Shown here: in pieces, positions 1 to 5,175 of the stretch | How the letters are laid out: each line of letters begins with the position of its first letter | Numbering within the stretch: position 1 is the stretch's first letter | Assembly: GCA_017464045.1 (NCBI GenBank) | Contig: JAFUEG010000102.1 | Location: 1-8,094, forward strand | Length of the DNA: 8,094 bases | Direction: 5' to 3' | From: Lachnospiraceae bacterium | GTDB taxonomy: Bacteria > Bacillota_A > Clostridia > Lachnospirales > Lachnospiraceae | Notes under the pieces: generated by a model | What the model saw: only the letters and a program-made list of their open reading frames with translations | What the model was told of the DNA's origin: nothing | Database searches by the model: none | Program-made: the position numbers and the translations under genes

Positions 1-81
1 CCCGCCGAGCTTATGGAAAAGGACGGAATATACAGCCATATGACCAAGCAGCAGCTGGTATCACAGGGCTGGACCATGTAA
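1..81 (+). CDS. C-terminal end of a probable ABC exporter ATP-binding protein (partial)
   Basis: Frame 1 is open from the window edge to a TAA at 79-81 and gives 26 residues ending QLVSQGWTM. The pattern ELMEKDGIYSHM followed by a Q-rich helix resembles the extreme C-terminus of ABC exporter nucleotide-binding domains, where the segment after the H-loop helix reads roughly 'ELhxxxGxYxxM..hQ'. No Walker or signature motif is visible because the rest lies outside the window, so the family call rests on this tail alone. The stop codon overlaps the outer end of the long inverted repeat that starts at 80. The repeat could therefore have landed exactly at the gene end or supplied the stop. Another P-loop or unrelated protein cannot be excluded. 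Confidence 0.55.
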   Translation, partial: PAELMEKDGIYSHMTKQQLVSQGWTM

Positions 82-396
82 ATATGTCAGGGGCAGTCAG
101 TGCTTTAGGGGCGCGAGCCTTGTTACATAAGACAGACAGGAAAATCAGGTGGATATTACAACTAACCAGCAATTTGTAAAATCAGAGCACTCGTACTTTC
201 TTGATTTTGCACAAAACCAATAAACTCGCTTCGCTCAAACATATTGGTTTTATACGTGCAAAATCAATTCAAGTACTCGTTGCTGATTTTATACAAATCG
301 GGTCAAATGTTGTAACATCCACCTGATTTCCTTTATCTGTCATATTTATGTAACAAGACTCGCACCCATGATACACTGCCTGCCCCTGACATATTT
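80..396. repeat. Long imperfect inverted repeat (possible MITE-like element or giant hairpin)
   Basis: The arms at about 80-222 and 242-396 are reverse complements along nearly their whole length, with scattered mismatches and small gaps. The outer ends match exactly: AAATATGTCAGGGGCAG at 80-96 against its complement at 380-396, with one mismatch near the inner edge. Inner matching blocks include TTGTTACAT, ATCAGGTGGAT, ATTTGT, GATTTTGCAC and AAAACCAATA. The apical loop, 223-241, contains the mirror-symmetric CTCGCTTCGCTC. I see no convincing ORF inside. As RNA it would fold into one hairpin of roughly 140 bp. As DNA it resembles a transposase-less miniature element. A TA is present at the left end (79-80) and the right side has TTA, but no clear target-site duplication is visible. 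It fills most of the 417-base gap between the first gene and the cysK-like gene. Confidence 0.8.
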
Positions 397-463
397 TAGG
401 TTATAGCTTCAGCCTATAGATGATGACAGTATTTAAGAATTATACTTTATCAGAAAATGGGGT

Positions 464-469
464 TATAAT
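464..469 (+). promoter_or_regulatory. Probable -10 box for the cysK-like operon
   Basis: A perfect TATAAT lies about 50 bases before the chosen start at 520. No good -35 sits at 16-18 bp spacing; the candidates around 440-447 are poor matches. The promoter may therefore be weak or activator-dependent. The leader would be too short for a T-box or other large riboswitch, and none is seen between 397 and 519. Confidence 0.4.
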
Positions 470-519
470 GCGAAACATAGAAAACATATCAAACTACTAT
501 GAAAGAGAGGAAAACGATT

Positions 520-1503
520 ATGGGAAAAATTTATAAAAGTATTACGGAGCTTGTAGGACACACTCCACTTGTGGAGCTTTCAAATTATGAAAAGAAGCAT
601 GAGTTAAAGGCTACATTGCTTGGAAAGCTTGAGTACTTTAATCCTTCGGGAAGTGTTAAGGACAGAGCAGCACTCAATATGATTGAGGAGGCTGAAAAAT
701 CAGGTAAGCTTAAGCCGGGTCAGACAATAGTAGATAATACAAGTGGTAACACGGGTATTGCACTTGCAGCATTTGGACACGCAAAGGGACATGAGTTCGT
801 TACATTTTTGGAGCCGGGCGTTTCAAGAGAAAGAGAAGATATATTTAAGGCTTATGGAGTTGATCAGTACTGGTTTACAGATATAAGCCCAAGAGTTAAG
901 GAGATGCTTGAGTCAGGTGCATTAAATATAACAGCACTTGAAGAAGATGTTCAGAAATATGCTGATGAGAGAGATTACTTCTACATAGACCAATGCAGTA
1001 ATGAAAATAATGCCGAAGCACATTATAAAACAACAGGTCCTGAAATCTGGGAGGATACAGATGGCAAGGTAGATATTGTTGTAATGCTTGGCGGAACAGG
1101 AGGAACCATATCAGGTTTAAGTAAGTTCTTTAAAGAAAAGGATGAGAACATTCAGATAATAGGTGTACAGCCGGGGATTTACTCAAGACTTGATGCCAAT
1201 AACAAAACGGGAAATACCATTGACGGAGTATTTCCACTTGAAGTAAATGGTAATTATATCATTCCTTTGATAAATAAATACAATGCAAAGATAGATGAGA
1301 TAATCGATGTAGTGGCTGAGGATGCATATGAAACAGCCAAGGAACTTGTAAGAAGTGACGGAATATTCTTAGGTCAGTCAGCCGCTGCAGCACTTTGGGC
1401 AGCAACACAGGTGGCAAAACGTCCGGAAAATGAAGGAAAGAATATCGTAATTATAATGGCTGATGACGGAACCAAGTATCTGTCTACAAACTTATACAAA
1501 TAG
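520..1503 (+). CDS. cysK: Cysteine synthase family PLP-dependent enzyme (CysK-like)
   Basis: This is a 327-residue, cytoplasmic fold-type II PLP enzyme of the O-acetylserine sulfhydrylase/cystathionine beta-synthase family. Visible signatures are NPSGSVKDR with the PLP-binding lysine at K47, the substrate loop TSGNTG at 74-79, the phosphate-binding GGTGGT at 191-196, and the typical KTTGPEIWEDTDG stretch around 170-182. I chose the ATG at 520 because GAGAGG at 505-510 sits 9 bases before it and MGKIYKSITELVG matches the usual CysK N-terminus; an in-frame ATG at 499 is less likely. It differs from ordinary CysK late in the protein. The GISSG loop that contacts the PLP ring nitrogen reads GQSAAA (285-290), and the terminal segment reads MADDGTKYLST. 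Its substrate could therefore differ from O-acetylserine plus sulfide, for example cysteine lyase or lanthionine-forming chemistry. Only 21 bases separate it from the LanC-like gene downstream, so the two are probably co-transcribed. Confidence 0.85.
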   Translation: MGKIYKSITELVGHTPLVELSNYEKKHELKATLLGKLEYFNPSGSVKDRAALNMIEEAEKSGKLKPGQTIVDNTSGNTGIALAAFGHAKGHEFVTFLEPGVSREREDIFKAYGVDQYWFTDISPRVKEMLESGALNITALEEDVQKYADERDYFYIDQCSNENNAEAHYKTTGPEIWEDTDGKVDIVVMLGGTGGTISGLSKFFKEKDENIQIIGVQPGIYSRLDANNKTGNTIDGVFPLEVNGNYIIPLINKYNAKIDEIIDVVAEDAYETAKELVRSDGIFLGQSAAAALWAATQVAKRPENEGKNIVIIMADDGTKYLSTNLYK

Positions 1504-1524
1504 CAGGATATGGAGTGATTGATT

Positions 1525-2859
1525 ATGAGTAATGTGAATATAGAATTGTTTAAGCCTGTAAAGACAGAGGAGTATTTGCAGGCAGCGACAAGAGTGGCAG
1601 ACTTTATAAGAAATAATGAGATAGTTACTCCTGAAGGAAAATACTGGAAGCTTGGTACGATTGAAGGAAAGGTTCCGGATAAAGCTGAGAAGTCATTTAT
1701 AAATGCGCGTTCACTTTACGCCGGTGCGCCGGGAATCGGAATGTTTTTCATACAGCTATATGATGTGACAGGTGATGAGAGCTACCTAAAGGATGCTATT
1801 TCAGCCGGAGATTATCTTGTGGCTTCATATAAGGAGGAGTACAGCAAAAATCCGGGTGTGCATTCGGGTGCTGCCGGAGAGGGACTGTTTCTTAAGACCT
1901 TATATGACAAAACAAAAGATGAAAGATATAAAAACCATGCGATTAAGATAGCAGAAGATATCTATGCTTCCGGAACAAAGGATGAAAACGGAATTCATTG
2001 GGAAGGCTTTTATGATTTCATGGGTGATGCCGGAGCGGTTATTTACTGGTTAAAAATAGCTGATATAACCGGAGATAGTAAGTATATAGGTTATGCAAAA
2101 GAGGTCTTGGATTCGATACTTAAGCTTGGTGTTAATTATGATAATGAGACGACATATTGGAAGCTCTTTGATCCAAGCGAATACTTTGGCTCTCTTCCAA
2201 AGGGAGGAGTAGTTCCTAACTTTGCACACGGTACTGCCGGAGTGGTATATCTTTTTACAAAATACTATGAGGCAACAGGTGACGAGTTCTATCTCGAAGA
2301 GGCTAAAAAAGGCTTTAACTTCCTTGAAAAAATCGCAATATATGATGAGGATGCAGCGATAGTTCCGTATCTTTACTTTGAAGAGGATAAAAAGCCTTAT
2401 GATGTATATTATCTTGGCTACTGTCACGGTCCATCCGGAGATGGTATCGCCGTAAACGAGCTTTATAAGGTAACAAAGGATGAGAAATATCTTGATTTCT
2501 TTAAGAAGCTCAGCAATGCTTTGATAAATGCAGGAGTGCCTGACAGAAGGTCAAGCGGATATTGGAATGACTGCTTGTGCTGTGGCTCTGCCGGAGTTAT
2601 TTATCATTTTCTTGCTGCTTCGGATATAGATGAGAAATACCTTACATATGCAAAGAAGACAGCCAACAAGACCGTATCTGATGCATATAAGGACGAAGAC
2701 GGCTATCGCTGGTACAATGCATGGACCAGACTCAAGCCTTGGGATGTGGAGGCACATCTTGGACTTTATGTAGGAGCAGCAGGAAGCGCAAGTGCTCTTT
2801 TGGCAGCTTACGCAAAGATAGAAGGAATTGAGATAACAAAGCTTTTTGAATACGAATAA
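1525..2859 (+). CDS. LanC-like protein 1 (lanthionine synthetase C-like, CCG zinc motif)
   Basis: This 444-residue stand-alone LanC-like protein has no dehydratase domain. It shows the alpha/alpha-toroid pattern of repeated helical hairpins: 'TGDExYL..A'-type segments recur about seven times, each near a Gly-rich turn (YAGAPGIG 65-72, HSGAAGEG 113-120, FMGDAG 165-170, FAHGTAG 233-239, GYCHGPSG 298-305, CCGSAG 352-357, YVGAAG 415-420). By position, D164 and H235 match the catalytic Asp and His of NisC. C300, C352 and C353 match its zinc ligands Cys, Cys and His, so the usual His is replaced by Cys. C350 gives an extra thiol in a CxCCG motif. The start at 1525 has GGAG at 1512-1515 nine bases upstream; the TTG at 1519 is less likely. 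Known LanC relatives add thiols to dehydroamino acids. The substrate here is unknown, and no lanthipeptide precursor or LanB/LanM is in view. Confidence 0.85.
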   Translation: MSNVNIELFKPVKTEEYLQAATRVADFIRNNEIVTPEGKYWKLGTIEGKVPDKAEKSFINARSLYAGAPGIGMFFIQLYDVTGDESYLKDAISAGDYLVASYKEEYSKNPGVHSGAAGEGLFLKTLYDKTKDERYKNHAIKIAEDIYASGTKDENGIHWEGFYDFMGDAGAVIYWLKIADITGDSKYIGYAKEVLDSILKLGVNYDNETTYWKLFDPSEYFGSLPKGGVVPNFAHGTAGVVYLFTKYYEATGDEFYLEEAKKGFNFLEKIAIYDEDAAIVPYLYFEEDKKPYDVYYLGYCHGPSGDGIAVNELYKVTKDEKYLDFFKKLSNALINAGVPDRRSSGYWNDCLCCGSAGVIYHFLAASDIDEKYLTYAKKTANKTVSDAYKDEDGYRWYNAWTRLKPWDVEAHLGLYVGAAGSASALLAAYAKIEGIEITKLFEYE

Positions 2860-2882
2860 GGAGATTTCGATAGTGACATATT

Positions 2883-2906
2883 TGGGGACGGATTTAACCG
2901 TCCCCA
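2883..2906. repeat. Short GC-rich palindrome between the two LanC-like genes
   Basis: TGGGGACGG (2883-2891) and CCGTCCCCA (2898-2906) form a perfect 9-bp stem around the loop ATTTAA. No T-run follows, so it is not a typical intrinsic terminator. It could be an intra-operon attenuator, an mRNA-stabilising or processing hairpin, or one copy of a dispersed REP-like palindrome. It stands out against the AT-rich surroundings and lies in the 92-base gap before the second LanC-like gene. Confidence 0.75.
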
Positions 2907-2951
2907 TTGATACATATGGAAAAATCAAGTTTTAATTGGAAAGGAATTATT

Positions 2952-4340
2952 ATGTCGAAACTAATACCATATTTATTTAAGGAAAATGATACTCAGGATT
3001 ATCTTAATGCTGCACTTGACACGGCTCAGTGGATATCCAAATATGAAGTAAAGGAAGAAGTAGGAAAAACCTGGAAAGCATATCCTGAGAACCAAAATGG
3101 AGTAGGCGGAACATTTGTATTGGGAAAAAAGAATTTTTATGCGGGTTCAAGCGGAATCGGATTCTTTTTCTTAAGACTTTATCAGGCAACAGGAGATAAA
3201 AAATGGCTGGATGAAGCAAAGGCGGCAGCAGAATATATTTTGGCAAATGAAACCGACATATCATATTATAAAGAGGTGCAGGAGAAAATAAAAAATGATA
3301 AGAATCATGTGTATGGGTGGGCATTTAGCTATAAGGTAGGACCTATATGTGAAGGACAGTTTGTATATGCCCTCTATGAGGAAACAGGTATAGAAAAGTA
3401 CAGGGAATTTGCCGTAAGGCAGGCAGATGTATTTGTGGAAGCTGCCATAAGAGATGAAAACGGAGTTCATTGGAGCGATACCAGAGACATAGTCGGAGAT
3501 GCCGGAGGGATAGTATACCTATTGCAGGTATATAAGCAGACCGGTGATGAAAAGTATTTAAAGACTGCCATAGATGGTGGAAGATATATAGAAGGTTTCG
3601 GACATCCTGCAAAAACTGGCGGAGTATATTATGATTTGTATGATGTATATGCGGCAGGTGAGGGTGAGAAGGGAACAGTACATGTAAACTTTTCTCATGG
3701 TTCATCAGGTACAGGATATCTGTGGGCTGTCTTATATGAGGCAACAAAGGATGAAAAGTACCTGAAGCTTGCAAAGGATGTTGCAGCATATCTGGATGGA
3801 ATTGCGCTTGGTGATGATGAGGCGGTTGTTCTTCCGTATCAGGATCACCCGGAAAAAGGACCGGATAATAATAAAATATATCTTGGAATGTGCGGAGGAC
3901 CGATTGGAACCACATTTTTCTTTAAAAAATTATATGAGACGACAAAAGATGAAGAATATCTTAAATGGATGAATAAGCTTGCTCACGGACTCATAAAATC
4001 AGGTGTTCCGGAGAAGAAATCCTGGGGATACTGGGGCAGTAAATGTATATGTTGCGGAGGTCCGGGTGCTTTGGAATATTTTGTAATGATGTACGATTTT
4101 ACAAAGGATGAGTTGTACAAAATCTATGCAAAGAAAACAGCTGATATATTAATATCCGAATCGACCACGGAGCTTACAGGCAGGACATGGTTTGGCGCAT
4201 GGGACAGAACAAAGCCTGAACAGGTCGTGAGCTATCTTGGATTTTACATAGGTGCTGCCGGAGCAGCAGGCTCACTTCTAAGATTATATGGCTTACTTGA
4301 AGATAAGAAGCTTGCAAACTTTTTTGAATATTATCTGTAA
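2952..4340 (+). CDS. LanC-like protein 2 (paralog, CCG zinc motif)
   Basis: This is a 462-residue paralog of the preceding gene with the same toroid layout and the same N-terminal pattern (LFK..x..YL.AA). Gly-rich turns occur at YAGSSGIG 63-70, CEG 133-135, VGDAG 181-185, FSHGSSG 247-253, MCGGPIG 313-319, CICCGGPG 365-372 and YIGAAG 432-437. D179 and H249 match the probable catalytic residues of LanC. C314, C367 and C368 occupy the three zinc-ligand positions, again with Cys in place of His. It has CGG where paralog 1 has CHG, at a position that is not a ligand in NisC. I chose the ATG at 2952, with AAGGA at 2941-2945, over in-frame TTG 2907 and ATG 2916, because this aligns the N-termini of the two paralogs. 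The two proteins may form a pair or act on different substrates. No clear terminator follows the gene. I am confident of the family, not of the reaction. Confidence 0.85.
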   Translation: MSKLIPYLFKENDTQDYLNAALDTAQWISKYEVKEEVGKTWKAYPENQNGVGGTFVLGKKNFYAGSSGIGFFFLRLYQATGDKKWLDEAKAAAEYILANETDISYYKEVQEKIKNDKNHVYGWAFSYKVGPICEGQFVYALYEETGIEKYREFAVRQADVFVEAAIRDENGVHWSDTRDIVGDAGGIVYLLQVYKQTGDEKYLKTAIDGGRYIEGFGHPAKTGGVYYDLYDVYAAGEGEKGTVHVNFSHGSSGTGYLWAVLYEATKDEKYLKLAKDVAAYLDGIALGDDEAVVLPYQDHPEKGPDNNKIYLGMCGGPIGTTFFFKKLYETTKDEEYLKWMNKLAHGLIKSGVPEKKSWGYWGSKCICCGGPGALEYFVMMYDFTKDELYKIYAKKTADILISESTTELTGRTWFGAWDRTKPEQVVSYLGFYIGAAGAAGSLLRLYGLLEDKKLANFFEYYL

Positions 4341-4451
4341 AAGAGGTAAAGCCAAGTAATATATGAATTGTGCGTTGCATTGGATAGTTATATCTTGTAC
4401 TTGCTACAATAGCAGCTGTTACCAATTACCGTATACGTGAGGATATTAGCA
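4341..4451. other. Convergent intergenic region with a Cys-rich micro-ORF
   Basis: These 111 bases separate the ends of the rightward LanC-like gene and the leftward tetR gene. A bidirectional terminator would be expected, but the only hairpin seen is TGCTA-CAA-TAGCA near 4402-4414, which is too short and has no T-tail. A 25-codon rightward micro-ORF runs from ATG 4363 to TGA 4440. Its peptide has cysteines at 3, 12, 14 and 19 plus several Ser/Thr. The nearest GAGG (4343-4346) is 16 bases upstream, so translation is doubtful and it is not called as a gene. Confidence 0.5.
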
Positions 4452-5060
4452 TTAAGAAATAAAACTACTCATATACATTTTAATAATTCTGTAAAGTGAG
4501 GATTTAATATCCATATTGCCATCAGTCAGACACCATTCAAATACACAGCCTTTTACAATTGTGCAGATATCCATACTGAGTTCATGGATGTCTGCATTAT
4601 TATTAATTATACCTTTTTCTTTAGCTTTAAGCAGTTCTTTTTCACAGCGGTGCATGACTGTTCCTGATGTAAATTCGCCATCGACTTCCCCCATATAGGC
4701 AGAGAGAGAACGGTTTCCTGTTGTATAAAAGCTTCTCATAAAATCTTGTCCAAGATTCATATATTGGTTAATAAGGTGCATATAAAGCTCACTGATTCTT
4801 TCATCAATTTTTTCAATTGGAATTGAAAGATTAAATTCATCAAAGCATTTTTCTTTTAGAAAATAAATTAATAAATCATCCTTATTTTTAAAATGATAAT
4901 AAAAAGTTCCTGTACCTATATCAGCAGCATTACATATGTTTCTTACAGTTATATAATCTGCTCCATGTTTCTTAATCAGTTCTATAGCAGTATTAATTAT
5001 AAGTTGTTTATTTTCAATTTTGCAGTTATCTTTAACCGGTCTTCCGCTTTTTTTGGGCAT
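4452..5060 (-). CDS. TetR/AcrR family transcriptional repressor
   Basis: This 202-residue protein has an N-terminal TetR helix-turn-helix at about residues 37-58 (ITVRNICNAADIGTGTFYYHF, trailing into KNKDDLL). The variable C-terminal ligand-binding domain is all-helical and resembles no specific subfamily I can name. The ATG at 5060 (minus strand) has GGAGG six bases upstream, at 5067-5071. It is divergent from the dsbA-like gene, and two near-identical palindromes lie between them, so it most likely represses both its own promoter and the rightward operon and is released by a ligand. Seven cysteines (13, 43, 72, 139, 166, 172, 177), one inside the DNA-binding motif, are many for this length. 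Together with the thiol-related target genes they hint at electrophile or redox sensing, which is inference only. Confidence 0.9.
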   Translation of the reverse strand: MPKKSGRPVKDNCKIENKQLIINTAIELIKKHGADYITVRNICNAADIGTGTFYYHFKNKDDLLIYFLKEKCFDEFNLSIPIEKIDERISELYMHLINQYMNLGQDFMRSFYTTGNRSLSAYMGEVDGEFTSGTVMHRCEKELLKAKEKGIINNNADIHELSMDICTIVKGCVFEWCLTDGNMDIKSSLYRIIKMYMSSFIS

Positions 5061-5073
5061 AATATTCCTCCAT

Positions 5074-5091
5074 AATAGAACAAGTTCAATT
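5074..5091. promoter_or_regulatory. TetR-type operator O1 (imperfect palindrome)
   Basis: AATAGAACAAGTTCAATT matches the perfect operator at 5134-5151 in 16 of 18 positions. It lies just downstream of the predicted transcription start of the leftward tetR promoter and before the tetR ribosome-binding site. That position fits autorepression. The centres of the two operators are 60 bp apart. Confidence 0.8.
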
Positions 5092-5096
5092 TTTTG

Positions 5097-5125
5097 TTGA
5101 CATTATACATCATAAAAGATATAAT
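5097..5125 (+). promoter_or_regulatory. Consensus promoter of the dsbA-like/MBL operon
   Basis: TTGACA at 5097-5102 and TATAAT at 5120-5125 are both perfect sigma-A boxes with ideal 17-bp spacing. Transcription should start near 5132, at the edge of operator O2, so bound TetR would block it. A perfect promoter fits a gene that is strong when de-repressed. Confidence 0.85.
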
Positions 5126-5130
5126 TGCAA
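5102..5130 (-). promoter_or_regulatory. Predicted leftward promoter of tetR
   Basis: On the minus strand, TTGCAA (5125-5130) serves as -35 and TATAAT (5102-5107) as -10, 17 bp apart. It overlaps the rightward promoter almost completely, so the two compete for polymerase. The -35 matches consensus in four of six positions. Confidence 0.65.
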
Positions 5131-5133
5131 TAA

Positions 5134-5151
5134 AATAGAACATGTTCTATT
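5134..5151. promoter_or_regulatory. TetR-type operator O2 (perfect 18-bp palindrome)
   Basis: AATAGAACATGTTCTATT is identical to its reverse complement. It lies just downstream of the predicted rightward start site and before the AGAAGGA ribosome-binding site at 5163-5169. Repetition of the motif at 5074-5091 and its place in a tetR divergent region support operator function. Confidence 0.85.
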
Positions 5152-5175
5152 AAAAATAAGAAAGAAGGAATAATA

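Noticed and set aside
80..396. CRISPR array or tRNA/rRNA-derived repeat
   Set aside because: There is one fold-back structure, not regularly spaced direct repeats, and no tRNA cloverleaf or rRNA motif is recognisable.
401..419. Small hairpin TATAG...CTATA as a terminator for the upstream gene
   Set aside because: Only about 5 bp of stem and no T-run.
499..519. Upstream ATG as the cysK-like start
   Set aside because: It lacks a ribosome-binding site, and the GAGAGG lies inside this extension, correctly spaced for the ATG at 520. The added residues are not part of the family N-terminus.
397..519. Riboswitch or T-box upstream of the cysK-like gene
   Set aside because: The leader after the likely -10 is only about 45 bases and lacks T-box or SAM-riboswitch signatures.
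2050..2928. Leftward open frames inside the first LanC-like gene
   Set aside because: They are antisense to a strongly conserved protein-coding frame, have no ribosome-binding site of note, and encode low-complexity Ile/Cys-rich peptides with no family pattern.
2907..2951. Extended N-terminus of LanC-like protein 2 from TTG 2907 or ATG 2916
   Set aside because: It overlaps the hairpin region, lacks a good ribosome-binding site, and spoils the N-terminal match with the paralog. ATG 2952 has AAGGA at proper spacing.
3004..3972. Other open frames, both strands, inside the second LanC-like gene
   Set aside because: They overlap a clear LanC-family frame. The His/Pro/Leu-rich antisense products are typical of reverse-complemented coding sequence.
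1519..4340. Classical lanthipeptide (lantibiotic) biosynthetic cluster
   Set aside because: No LanB/LanM dehydratase, convincing precursor peptide, peptidase or dedicated transporter is visible next to the LanC-like genes. The flanking ABC genes belong to separate units.
4402..4414. TGCTA-CAA-TAGCA hairpin as terminator of the LanC-like operon
   Set aside because: Stem too short and no T-tail. The operon's terminator is not visible.
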